The notes beneath the pieces are model-generated. The model was not told the DNA's origin. It ran no database searches and was given only the letters and a program-made list of their open reading frames with translations. This document shows, piece by piece, positions 10,732 through 28,500 of a DNA stretch of 64,000 bases. Both the position numbers and the translations under genes were made by a program. Position 1 is the first letter of the stretch. The number at the start of each line of letters is the position of its first letter. Location of the stretch: the NCBI GenBank assembly GCA_006384855.1, contig VCJN01001253.1:62001-126000 (forward strand), in the 5' to 3' direction. The stretch comes from Tetraselmis striata (lineage: Eukaryota; Chlorophyta; Chlorodendrophyceae; Chlorodendrales; Chlorodendraceae).

Positions 10732-11061
10732 TGGCAAAACCAGACTCAACTTTGAAATGATCTAAACTAGTTTATGGGGTTTCCATCCTTGACCTAACCG
10801 CTTTTTAGCTACAAGTGCTGCTCAGTGGTACGGGAACTAGTAACTGTTGTTGCGCCCTTGTTGGGTGCAGCACGAGTAGACATAAAAGCAGCCAGAACAG
10901 CTGAGCCTGCCATCTTCCAGTTTTCGCTGCGTTCCACGCAACGCCCCCCCTGACTCCGTTTTCCCTCCACGCTTTCGCTAAACCATCCTGCCAATTTCGG
11001 CTCTTGACCGTGTAAAACAGCCTGCGCGACCTTTTTGGCAAAACCAGACTCAACTTTGAAA
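10732..11061 (+). repeat. 26-bp direct repeats downstream of the recombinase
   Basis: Identical 26-bp copies at 10732-10757 and 11036-11061, 304 bp apart. They may belong to the 3' region of the element, as split or inner direct repeats do in DIRS-like elements. The interval carries no gene. Confidence 0.7.
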
Positions 11062-11158
11062 CTTGTGAAACAGGTGTAGTTAATTCTCTTGCGCGTCGCG
11101 AAGCAGTGTTCCCCGCGTTGTACGAGGCATGGGTACATGGCCCGCGCTGATGAGCACA

Positions 11159-11240
11159 CATGTAGGCTTTTTCCTTCCCCAGTACTTTGCGTGCATTGTC
11201 TGGACGCTCTCCCTGTATAACCAAAAAGTTCACGATGAGC
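11159..11240 (+). repeat. Dispersed repeat family C, inverted partner at 21848-21930
   Basis: About 75 bp (TGTAGGCTTTTTCCTTCCCC ... GACGCTCTCCCTGTATAACC) recur in reverse complement at 21848-21930 with only a few differences. It lies just upstream of the MurA gene. The partner lies upstream of APRT. Confidence 0.8.
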
Positions 11241-11400
11241 ACACAAGCGCGGGAACAACGGCAAGTTGGCAACGAGTCTAGCGACCCGCCCGGCGTCAGC
11301 TGTATGACCGCCCCTCACAGGCGCTTTCCAGACACCCCTCTCAGGGCGGCCAAGGCTTCGACAAGGCGCTTGACCGCCGAGGAAGCCTCCGCCGGGCGGC

Positions 11401-18169
<6,769 letters not shown>

Positions 18170-18858
18170 GGGCGCACATGCGGGGGCGCCGGTGCCCCTA
18201 TAAGAACTCTTATCGTAAGTCTCAGATTGGGCTTGCATGCAACCTATGAGAACATAGTTCCGTTCTATTGTCGTCTGCATTTGACCTCTGGCAAAGCATA
18301 CTCTTATGCGCAGTGTTTTTTCACCCCCGGGACACAACTGGGACCTTAGCAACACATCAGCGTCTCTACGATGACATTTCAAAGACGAATCGTTTAGGCA
18401 GCAATCCAGATACGGAAAGCCCGGGTTAGGCGACGCACCGTAATAGTCATCAAGCAAAGTGCCAAAGAATTCTGCAAAACTAATTCGAGGTCGGCGTCAT
18501 AACTAATTGAAGGTCACTGTATGTACGGATATGTTCAAATATATGTATGTATACATCCATACATACATACATACATACATGCATGTATGTACATATGTAT
18601 GTATATATACTCTCGTCGTAACCTCGGTTACACATTGTATACATACTCGCAGCATGTACAGATTCAGTAATCGTCATACGTGCACAGATAGTTCAATTCT
18701 TTTAAACTTTGCGTCGGAGGCATCTTTTGAGACTCCGGTGGCCATGGTGCAACCGGGGTAGGACGATTCAACGGCAGTCCGCATCGCTCGGCGGATGGCG
18801 TGGAGGCCGGCGGAGGCGCTGCCGGCTGCTTGGGTCTTTTGCTCCGGGGAGGGGCACC
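18170..18858. other. Intergenic between convergent MurA and APRT, repeat-filled
   Basis: Holds a family A copy (18222-18305), a family B copy (18316-18480) and a palindromic CATA/TATG microsatellite (18540-18611). No gene seen. Both flanking genes end here. Confidence 0.6.
18222..18480 (+). repeat. Adjacent family A and family B repeat copies
   Basis: Family A (CAGATTGGGCTTGCATGCAA, CCTATGAGAACATAGTTCCG, TTTGACCTCTGGCA) is followed by family B (CACCCCCGGGACA, CAGCGTCTCTACGA, GTTTAGGCAGCAATCCAGAT, CGGAAAGCCCGG). The same two families co-occur in MurA intron 10, so they may be two parts of one larger element. Confidence 0.75.
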
Positions 18859-21712
18859 TCATGCGCCCTCCTTCTCGATGAGGATGAACAGCGGCAGGCC
18901 GCCCAGCTTCTCCCGCCCCTTGAGCTCCGGCAGCTCGATGACGCACGCCGCCTCCACCACCTTGGCGTTCACGCGGCCTGCGGGGCGGCACACCGGCACA
19001 CGAGTCGCGGTGACGCCCGCCCAACATGGGAAGCATGCAGGCGGACGGGTGAGAAGGGGGAGCACGGAGGGGAAACCACCGCGGATGGTACAGGCGGTCG
19101 GGGCTCACCCATGAGGCGAATGCCGGCGCCCATGGTGCCGCCGGTGGCGATCAGGTCGTCAATCTGGCCGCAAAGGGAGAAAAGGGGGGAGGGGGGGGGG
19201 GGGGGGGGGGGCTATCAGCGACATGCACAGCTGCCCCGAGAGAGAGAGTTGCTGAGAGAGAGGAAGGAAGGGGAGGCAGGGGGAGAGAGGGAAACATGGG
19301 ATAGGGAGGGCGGGGGGGGGGGGGGGGGGGAGACAGAGAGGAAGCTCATATAGAGATGTAATTGGCGCAAGCTCCCATCGGTATAACCCACATGGGCATA
19401 CAACTGCACATGCGCACATATACCCTATACATACACACATACACGAGCGTGGGTGGGAACAAAGCCTCGTCTTGGGCAAAGCCCGCAACCTATGAGAACA
19501 TTCGCCATGGTTCCGCTACAGTTTTGTAAAATCTGTTCCGCGACAGTTTTGACCTCTGGCAGGCGGGGCGGGTTCCTTTTCGCAGTTTTTTCGTTCATGC
19601 GGCCGCACCCGTTCCCATGCTCTTACGTACATATGCTCTTACTGACACCTGGCCGCGACTTCCACGCGCACGATGGTGGCCCTTGTGCGGGTTCGTGCCG
19701 CCGGGATGTAAGACAGCTGGCCCGTTTAGCGCGAAAAACTAGGCGGGAACAAAGTCAAATTTCAGATGTGTGTCCATCAGCGACTGAAGCATGTTTTCAC
19801 GCATCGAGCGGATCAGGCGCTGGGCGCACAGCGGAGCAGCTAGTGTGCGCTCTAGGCGCAAGCAGATGGGGGGGGGGGGGGGGGGGGGGGGAGCGCACCA
19901 GCAGCACGTTCTGCCCCTCCTGCACGGCGCCCACGTGCATCTCGATCTTGTCAGTGCCGTACTCCAGCGAGTACTCCTCGCTGATGGTCTCGCCTGTGCG
20001 AGACACCCCCCGGGGGTAGTCAGGCGCCGGCTGTCAGCCACCCCCAGGCAGCAGAGCCGGGCTGATCATGTTCAGGGCTGCGGGGTGGGCTGCAAAGAAG
20101 GGGGGGCATGCCTGGCAAAGGTGTGTGTGCGGCACCCACCTGGCAGCTTCTTGGGCTTGCGCAGCGGCACGAACGCGGCGCCCAGGCGCAGCGCCAGCGG
20201 CGCGCCAAAGATCAGGCCACGCGCCTCAAAGCCTGCCGGAGCACGGCATGGGCACGAGGCGTTGTCAGCGGGCGCCAACCCCAACTGGGCCCAGAGGCGC
20301 GCTGCCCCCCACCCCCCCAGGAGCAAAACGCTGAGCCTCGTAAAGGGGTGGTCCGGCGGAGGGTGGGCGCTGTTGAGTGGAGGTTGTGTAGGGAGAAGTC
20401 CGGGGGGGGGGGAGGGGGAGGGGAGAGGGGGGGGGGGGGGGGGGGGGGAGGCTCACCCGCTACGACGTCGATCTTCATGTCCTTGTACCTGGCCATGAGG
20501 GTTCAGCCCAGCAGCAGCAGCAGCAGCAGCCCCCCGTCAGTCGCCGCCAGCCACAAGCGGCTCATTGCGTAGGCGGCCCAGCTTCTTGCTGCTGCTGTTC
20601 AAGACGGGACAAGCGGGCGAGGGGGGGGGGGGAGGGGGTGACAACGACGGTGCTTCCGGGAGATGCTGCTTGATGCTGCTTGTGTACGGGCGCCGACGGG
20701 GTAGCATGAAGAACACGGCGAATGAGAATAGCGAAACTATAGCGAAGGTTCTTGCAGGTTGCATGCAAGCCCAATTTGGCGCTTGTAGCAAGGGTTCTTA
20801 TGATCGCGCCCGCACCCGCAGGTGATGTCCTGCATCCTCTACGACCTGCGGCCTCGGAGCCTCCATCCGCTCGCGCAAGTACATGCGCCTAGCTAGACGC
20901 TCTGTGCTGCGCACTGGTGTGAAAGCAAAGCTCGCGTCAACCCCTGTGAGCACGGCAGTAATACGCGTGCGGTGCTGGGTGCGCCGCTACCGCTGAGCCT
21001 GGTGATGCTGAACGGCGGGAGGGGGAAAGCCGGGGGGGGGGGGGGGGGCAGGTAATGACCATGATGGTGCTGCTACACTCTGTTGTAAAGCCGTATCTGC
21101 ACCTTCCATCTTCTGCGCTCTCTGTCCCCTCGCGTGATTCTGTGTGCTTGGCTACTTGGCCAGATAGACGCTCTGCGAAGTATGATGACGTCAACCCGCC
21201 CGTCGTCGCCCGCGATCGTACCACACTCAAAGCCTCGGCCCGGGAACCAAGTGATGCGACGCACCCCACGCAGCGTGCCGGAGATTCCGCAGTTGCTCAG
21301 GGTGGCTGGACAGATAGGGATGATGGGAATAGAGCGGGGTGGGGGGGCACAAGGGTGGCGGCGGACAGCCGCGTGGGTCGATATGGTCGACAGCCGGCAG
21401 GAGAGGGTGCCAGGTGAGCTCACTTCGTCGACGCCGCCGCCGCCGCTGCACCGCGCGGGTCCGTCGCCGCGCGAGGAGGTGGGATTGGAGGTCGCGGCAG
21501 GCAGACATCGACGCGGACGACGAAAGACCGGGGCGCAGGAGCGGGTGCTCATGGCGGGGCGCGCACCGCTCGTAGAAGAGGTCGATGGAGGCCTGGAAGG
21601 CGGCGTGCTGCAGCATCAACGTCGTTACGTCCCAGAAGAGGATGCCCGGCTTGGGGAAGTCGGGGATCCCGCGGATCGAGTCCGCGATCATCTTCTTACG
21701 CTCATCCGCCAT
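18859..21712 (-). CDS. APT1: Adenine phosphoribosyltransferase
   Basis: Six exons on the minus strand: 21567-21712, 20457-20488, 20140-20232, 19899-19993, 19109-19163, 18859-18977. All phases match, giving 540 nt (179 aa), the usual APRT length. It converts adenine and PRPP to AMP and pyrophosphate in purine salvage, and in plants and algae also acts on cytokinin bases. Landmarks: [20 protein letters not shown] at the N-terminus, [52 protein letters not shown], the PRPP-binding [10 protein letters not shown] (about residues 123-132) and a C-terminal [17 protein letters not shown]. There is no targeting extension, so it is probably cytosolic. Exon 2 is only 32 nt. Intron 1 (about 1.1 kb) contains a family A repeat fragment near 20705-20780. 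Long C runs on the sense strand follow the donors of exons 2 and 4. Confidence 0.97.
19475..19580 (+). repeat. Family A copy in APRT intron
   Basis: GCAACCTATGAGAACATTCG, GGTTCCGCTACAGTTTTGT and TTTGACCTCTGGCAGGCGGG match family A. It lies between exons 4 and 5 of APRT. Confidence 0.7.
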
Positions 21713-23228
21713 AGTGTCGAGCTGTGCCTTACGAACCGCGGGGGGGAGGGGTGGAGGGGGGGGCTGTCGGTGAGTGGGGCGACACGGTGTCGACGCCGCC
21801 GTTGACGATGGTGAATCGGTTCGCGCGTGATCAGGGGGCTGGTGATCAGGTGAACTTTTTGGTTACAGGGAGAGCGTCCGGAGAATGCACGCAAAGTACT
21901 GGGGGAGGAAAAAGCCTACATTTAGGCAGAACCAGGTGATCAGGTGAGGGGCTTGTTCGCGTGCCGATGACGAGGTAGGTGGGGATGACGTACAGCAGGT
22001 ACGAGTAGCGGCAGCATCGACCGTGGGCAATGCTAATTATATTAATCCTTACTTTATCATTAGGGAAGTGATAAATAAGAGTCGTCACTAATAGTATGGT
22101 GGAGTGTCACTCGCTGCGCTCCCATAGTCTGCTGATGATGGACATCGACCGTGTTTTGAGGTTTTGACGAAGCATACTAGTACTTATAGCAACTACTGTG
22201 GACGTTTCCAATTTATTCGTTTCAGGGCGATTTCCCTATCGCAGCGCATATCGATACAGGGTACAGCTAGCAGGTAGCCCATGCGCGTAGACAATCCGAG
22301 GGCATGGCTATATGACGACGTGAAAGGATATAAATTATGGAGATACTGATGGTGCAAAAAATTGTAAGGATTAACTGCCGCGTCGCGACTAAATCGTGCA
22401 TTAATTTATTACATGGATGCTGGTAAACATAAACAAGCATTTAAATACGGGTAAACCCGCCGCCTGTGCAAGTACTGGCGCTGGTATTTCCAGGTACCAG
22501 TACGGTGGCCGGTAGCTGTAGAGGACCTTTCCGATTGTCCTTTTCTGGTGATTTCCCGATATCGCCTTCTGCAGCTAGCTCATGTAACCAGGGCTCATGA
22601 CCCCTGATATAACTACATACCTTTTTGAGTACGTATGTACGGGTGTGTACGGGTACGACTAATTATCTTGCTTCAGATCCTGGAAGGTCGATTCCACCAT
22701 CCGCTTTTTTTAAATCCTTTCCCGCGCGATGGTCAATTATTTTAGCGCCGCCGGCGCGCAGGCCGGATAATCTTGCGGACATTCTGGCCATCATGGCGGC
22801 TGATCCATCACGTGATTATTCGAACGAAACGATAAAGCAGTATTTTCGTACATTATATAGTTCCGAAGTCAGCGATCAATTCAAGCAGCCAGTGTGGCCC
22901 GCACAAACCTCCGCGTCCAGCCAGGCCGGTGACGATTGAGGCCGCCATCAAGCAGGCGCCAGGTTCGGCAGGCTGGAAGAGGGGCGAGACGCGGCGGATG
23001 TACGGCGGCGGCAATTGCCCAGTACAGGCCATCCTTTCCCGGCAGCGCAGAAGCTCCTCGCCGCTTGGCGCCGCATCCGAAGAAGTTTCACGTATTTCTA
23101 ACCGCGCCATCTCTGAGCTCGACCAAGGGGCTATCAACCTGGCCTGCCGCGTCGCGTGCGCTCCGTAGCGCCCGCCCAACCGTGCAGGTGCTTCCCTGGC
23201 GAGTCTAGCTTCGCCTCCCGACGCCGCC
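21713..23228. other. Divergent intergenic region, APRT / MTHFR-related gene
   Basis: Contains the inverted family C copy (21848-21930). It also holds TTTTCTGGTGATTTCC and GATATCGCCTTCTGCAG at about 22540-22590, which recur near 36148-36190. A minor open frame at 22625-22939 (+) includes DNLADILAIMAADPS and NETIKQYFRTLYSSEVSD; it looks protein-like but has no domain I recognise and no clear neighbouring exon. Promoters of both flanking genes should lie here, but I see no defined element. Confidence 0.45.
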
Positions 23229-24611
23229 ATGGCCGAGTCCATTGTGAAGTCGCTCTGCGACTCCTCGCGCCCCTCCTTCCTCTTCGGCTGCTGCCCCCCG
23301 TCTGTGAGCACCACGGAGGAGGAGGCCGTCGACATCGCCGGCAAGTTCGCGGACCGTGGCCGCGTGCTGGCGATAGATGGGTACGTCTGCTATGACGTGC
23401 AGGACGAGTCGTCGCGCCAGAACGGCAAGCGGCCGTTTCCCTACCGGCCGCTGATGGAGCCCAGCCACTACGCGCGCCTGCTGTCCACCGCCTCGCACAA
23501 GGAGTGCGTCGTGTACAAAGCCGTCACCTGCATGGAGAGCGTGGAGCACTTCCAGGTCTGGCTGGACAAGCTGGTGGATCAGGACCGCCACGTGGCGATT
23601 AACGTCGTCGGCGCGCCGTCGTCGGACGTCGTGCCGACGGGGCCGAGCACCAAGGAGGCCAGCGCGATCGTGGCCAAGAAGAAGGGCGTGCGGTTCGGGG
23701 CGGTGGCGATTGCCGAGAGGCACGTCAGCAAGGAGGTGGAGCACGTCATCATGTGCAAGAAGCAGTCCTGGGGCGCTGAGTGGTTCATCACGTGAGCAAC
23801 CCCCCCCCCCCCCCCCCCCCACCCCACCCCCCGGCCGCCAGTGCTGCCCCCTCTTATCCGCACCAGCTCGGCGACCCAGGACTGACCCTCTTCGGTGGTG
23901 TGTCTGTGTAATCCCAGCCAGGGCATCTACGACCCGGAGCCCACCATCAGGCTGATCAAGGACTACGCCAACCTGTGCCGCGATGAGAAGATGATGCCTA
24001 AGAAGCTCATCCTCACCTTCACGCCGTGCGGGCGGCGCAAGACCCTGGAGTTCATCAAGTGGCTCGGCATGCAGGTGCCGCCGGAGGCGGAGGAGAGGAT
24101 GTTTGCGGCAGCGGACGCCGCCGCGGCCGCGCCCCCGCTCCCCGAGGGCGCCAAGAAGCCGAAGAAGCCCAAGCCGCCGGTGGACCTGTCCTGCGAGATG
24201 CTGTGCGACCACCTCCGGCGCATCCTGGCGGAGACCTCCGGCTGCGGCGTGCCCCTGGGCCTGAACGTGGAGAGTGTGTCCGGCTTCAAGGACGAGATCG
24301 ACGCCACGCACGACCTGTTCCGCTCTCTGCAGGCCATCCTCCTCGACGGCACCGGCAGCCCGTGGATCATGCGGTGGTCCCGGATGGACCACGTCATGGC
24401 CAAGCGCGCCTCGCTCGACCTCCGCCGGTCGACCGACGGCCCGCACAGGGGCAGCATGGACACGGTGAGGCACGCCGTGAAGGCCATCGTCGAGGGCATC
24501 AAGGGCTCGGACACCCTGGTCGCGGAGCCCAAGAGGCAGACGTCCCCGCTGCAGATGGCCATCATGGTGGCCGGCTCCATCGCCCTGGGCGCCCTAATCG
24601 GCAAGAAGTAG
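23229..24611 (+). CDS. Methylenetetrahydrofolate reductase-related protein with C-terminal hydrophobic tail
   Basis: Two exons, 23229-23791 and 23918-24611 (GTGAGC donor; the split Thr codon keeps phase), give 418 aa. The ATG at 23229 lies in a strong GCCGCCATGG context. Landmarks of the MTHFR-type TIM barrel: PSFLFGCCPPSVSTTEEEA near the N-terminus, then VRFGAVAIAERH, followed by CKKQSWGAEWFITQGIYDPE. This is the ERH and AxFFxTQxxYD region where MTHFR enzymes bind FAD and folate. Then come LILTFTPCGRRKTLEFIKWL and LGLNVESVSGFKDEI. A Pro/Lys linker (PEGAKKPKKPKPP) interrupts the barrel. The last 20 residues are a hydrophobic helix ending GALIGKK, like a tail anchor. The N-terminal Glu-Phe-Phe-Pro-Pro motif of true MTHFR is replaced by FGCCPPS, so folate reductase activity is uncertain. 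An enzyme of the wider family is more likely than the methionine-cycle enzyme itself. Confidence 0.75.
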
Positions 24612-25549
24612 GCGCTGCAACCCGCCGCCCCGAGCACACATTGCCACCGATACCAAGCACACGTAGGTGCAGATAGTTGACAGGGCCGCAGTGGTTGCTG
24701 TGGGGTTGGTTCCCGCGGTCCAGGTCTGATCTGGCCAGCGCATCAGATCACACTCGTGAAAGCACTCACATGTGCCCCCGTGCCGGCATGTAGATGACGC
24801 GATGACACTTGAGACCAACCGCTGCAGCCATGTAAACCCCGGCGTATTTTTCGGCCATGCGCTGACCCGCTAACTGGGCTCCCGCGTGCTGCCGGATGAA
24901 GTGCCACGGGTGCCGACGGGGGCTTAGGGGTGCCGCCTGGCGGCTCTTTCTTGGGTCCGTGGTGTCTTTGCCATGGTTTGGGAGGGCGGACGCCGGGAGC
25001 TCACTTGCAGCTTGTTCCTTCGAGGGCACCCGCGGTCCATCAGTGCGCTGCCGGGGCGTTTCTGTCGGAGCCCTTGCAATCCCTGTATCGACTGGCAATC
25101 TCAGCGAAGTCCTGTGATGCAAATGGTGTGCGGATGGCCGCATCAGCTGCACTCCGGGCACGTGATACCGTGCCACAACACATTGTGAGAGCTTCCGGAG
25201 TGCTGTACCGGGGGCGTCAGGGCCAGCCACGCGAGCATGGCGCAAGATGACATAAGGGGTTGGGCTTTGCAGTGGGTCAATTTGGGCGCAGCATGGCTTT
25301 GTCGCAAGGGGTACACCACTGTACCAGTACCCTGGCATAAACTACTAAAGGTTCAGCACGCCCGAACTGACCTTGGGAGCGGTGGGGCACCCCTCAATCC
25401 CGAGGTGGGATCCTGGCCATATTGCCGACAGGTCTTGAAGGTAGAGATGCATTAGTAAGGAGTAGATGTCGAATGGTATTGGGCGCTTGCTGATTTGCGT
25501 TGTCTGACGTGCCGCCGCAAAATATGGCCGTGCTCTCCACCTTGGCGGT
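24612..25549. other. Intergenic between convergent genes, no gene seen
   Basis: Lies between the stop codons of the MTHFR-related gene and the K+ channel gene. Moderate GC, no recognisable exon. 3' UTRs and polyadenylation signals of both genes should be here, but I cannot place them. Confidence 0.45.
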
Positions 25550-28500
25550 CTAGGTGTCTATGCCGGTGACGGAAGCCTCTCGCGACTTGTGGTTGCCGCC
25601 CTCCGACGACGCGTTGGACAGCGCGCGGCTGAAGACAACATGGATCCCACCGTCACGCACACGCGCGGACGAGCCGCCGGGGCCGCCCCGGCCGCCCTCC
25701 AGCATGTCCACGATCTGCGCGTGCTTGGCGTGGCTCTTGCCGGGCAGTAACCTGGCCACGTCGAGCGGCGTCCGCCCCTGGCCGTCCCGCGCAAACACGT
25801 CCGCCTTCCACTCCCGCACCAGGATCCGCACCGCGGGCGTGTTGCCGCACGCCGCCGCGACGTGCAGCGCGGTGCCGCCGAGGTTGTACTGGGCGTCCGG
25901 CGGCGCACCCGCCGCCAGCAGCAGCATGAGCTGCTCGATGTCCGCGTTGACCACCGCGGCGCACAGCAGGGCGGCGCTGCGCCAGGCGGGCAGCTGCAGC
26001 TTGGCTCCGTGCTCCTTCAGTATCAGGCACACCTGCCGGTGGCCTGCGTTGGCCGGCAGCAGCAGCAGGCCGCAGAGTCAGAGCCAGCTCATGCAATTTT
26101 TTTCTTAGAGGCAGACTCATCTAACTAATGTTTCTTAAATTAGATGCCAAAAAAACGCTTATTGATGACAAACCCATAGATAGTGGTTGATCTAAACACT
26201 ATAAAGAACGAGCAAAATATAAACGTGTAAGCATGACGACATCTATACATGTACATACATATCTATACATACAATCTGTCAAACATACTAGATTATCCAT
26301 TGTGTCTAATGCAAATTGCGTATATAAACGTTTCCACGACCTGAGTAATACAGCTTGATACATGCGCCCGTACGCGAAACTTCCAATGAATATCTTTATT
26401 CATTTGATCAGACGAATCGAGAAAAAGTAGCCAGTAGTGGCAAATGGAGGTGCCGCGGGCCACACCTTCCGCGACCGCGGCGGACAGTGGCGTGTCGCCA
26501 AACCGGTTCGTCAAGTGGATGTTGGCGCCCTGGCGGATGAGCAGCCGCACCAGGCGCGCGTGGCCGCGCTGCGCCGCGATCAAGACGGCCGTGTGCCCGT
26601 CTGCGTCCTGCGCGTCGACGGGATTCCAGCCCGAGATACGCTCCTGGCTCAGGAGCTCCTCCACCTGCGGGGGCGCCGGCAGCCACGAGTCGCGCGCTCG
26701 GTGTGAGGCACGCCCCGTCGCGGGGAGGGACCGCCCGTGTCGGCACATCCAACACTTGGTCTGTACATTATACCGGAGTCGTCGACATTTCGCATACATC
26801 ATCGTCGCAGCCAGCGTCGTTCGAAAGGTACTCGTACGGTACCAGTACGGGTACGTGCCCTGAGGCGGTTTTATGTCTTCACATCGCGACACGGGTACTC
26901 GTACGAATACGGGAACTTGGCCGTATGCAGCAGCCGAGAGCAGCTGTATCGATCCCGCCAACTGACCCACAGCGCAATCGTGATGTCCAATCTAAGCATT
27001 CACCGGCAGGAGAGCGCGGTGGCACCGATAGTGGCGGAGGCGGTCAGCTGTCTGCCAAGCTGGTAGTGGCATCGCACCGGGGGTAAGTCGCCGGGAAGGT
27101 CAACTCCGGCGACTATAATTTCAGGCCACCGTGGCGCCTACCTGGCGAACACTGCCGCGCGCGCAGGCATGGAGCAGCAGCGCCGCGACGTGCTTCTCCA
27201 GCTGCACCTTGTGGAAGTCCTTCTGGATGACCAGCTGGCACACCGTCTGCAGCACCTGCGGGGGGCGCGGGGCGATGGGCAGCGGGGACCGACAGCGCCT
27301 CGCGCTTCAGCGCGGTGTCAAACGTACTCGTAGACCAGGAATGGAGCGCTCATGCTGTGGCTGGGAAATACTGCGCACGGGGTAGCAGAACTTGGCGTAA
27401 CTCGACTCTAGCTGCTGGTGAGAGAGCGCGCGCGAGGGCAAGAGAATGCACATTACAATATCAAACATACTGAAGTATCTTGTATGTGTAATACATTCTA
27501 TGAAAATCAATTCAGACTAATCAAAATGAAATGGAAAAAAGCCCGTTTCAAGAAGCACGCACGCATGGTAGAGAGAGAGAGAGAGAGCGAGAGAGGGGGG
27601 AAGGGAGGGGGCTTTATAAGCGTAAATTGTGAGATCTGACAATGACCATACCCATATAGGATATACACGCAGCCCCATGTATTGATATACACAAATATTA
27701 GCCGAAGTGGCAAGTACTGTAGTATATGAACATCTTGCAACAATACACTGTCAAGGGCAGTACTTTTAAAGGAGTGAGAGCATAGGGAGGGATGTGTGGG
27801 GAAGCGCGTCAGTTAAGGTCCAATGTGGCTTCCAGAACATGCCGGGCACACACACTGGATTTGCGCTCTACTAAAGGGAATGAAGGGGGGGGAAGGGGGG
27901 GGGGGGGGGGGGGGGGAAGGGGGGCTTGCCTGCGTCTTGACCTCCAGCATGCTACCGTCCTTGAGCGTCTCCAAGTCCCGGGCCCGGAAGGACGCCGCTA
28001 CCAGCGAGTCTAGGCTCGACTGGGAGTGGAGCGCCCGGAGCGCATTGTCCGCCGCTTGGCGGAAGGTCGAGGAGACCTCGGATGCCAGAATCTGGTCCAT
28101 CAGGAGCTTCACCTGGTCGTATAGGCTCTCCAGGATGTAGTACGCGTCTGCACCACGCCATGCCGCGTGGCAAATGTTAGTTCCCCTTCCCCTGCTGATA
28201 TGCTTACAGTAAACACGTCAGCACCAGTACGAAAATTGTAAAAACGAGAAACGCGCTTAAAACGAATATATTTGACCTAAAGCGCTTCAAAACTATATAT
28301 ATACACATATATACCGCCTGCAATTAATATCGCGTGGATCGCCCCTCGATTGCCCCTCGTACTACACTTACCGGTTTGCCTGATAATATTGCCTATGCGC
28401 CGGAAACCTCAACATTACTTCCTAAGTCGCTATTATGTATCTATTTCATGATGCTATTGATATAGTTCTATGGATCACCAGAGTGTGATGTCACCTTGTT

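Larger units (their letters stand above)
8371..10760 (+). mobile_element. Tyrosine-recombinase (DIRS/Ngaro-like or Crypton-like) element, degenerate
   Basis: Carries a Gag-like ORF ending in an RG-rich tail, then a tyrosine recombinase. There is no reverse transcriptase or RNase H in the roughly 350 bp between them, so this is an internally deleted DIRS-like element, a non-autonomous one, or a Crypton-like DNA element. The left edge coincides with telomere-type repeats. The right edge is not defined, but a 26-bp word (starting TGGCAAAACCAGACTCAACT) occurs at 10732-10757 and again at 11036-11061. Confidence 0.65.

Noticed and set aside
22625..22939. Complete small gene on the + strand
   Set aside because: The frame is protein-like in part, but the end is generic, no neighbouring exon or family was found, and it lies among repeats. 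Noted in the intergenic entry only.
23205..24473. A 422-residue minus-strand frame opposite the MTHFR-related gene
   Set aside because: It is antisense to a gene with clear family motifs and a good Kozak start, and has the His/Arg/Leu-rich composition typical of antisense GC-rich shadows.
26293..26970. Independent ankyrin-repeat gene
   Set aside because: The ankyrin segments at 25550-26043 and 26466-26664 join in phase with each other and with the K+ channel exons, matching the AKT domain order.
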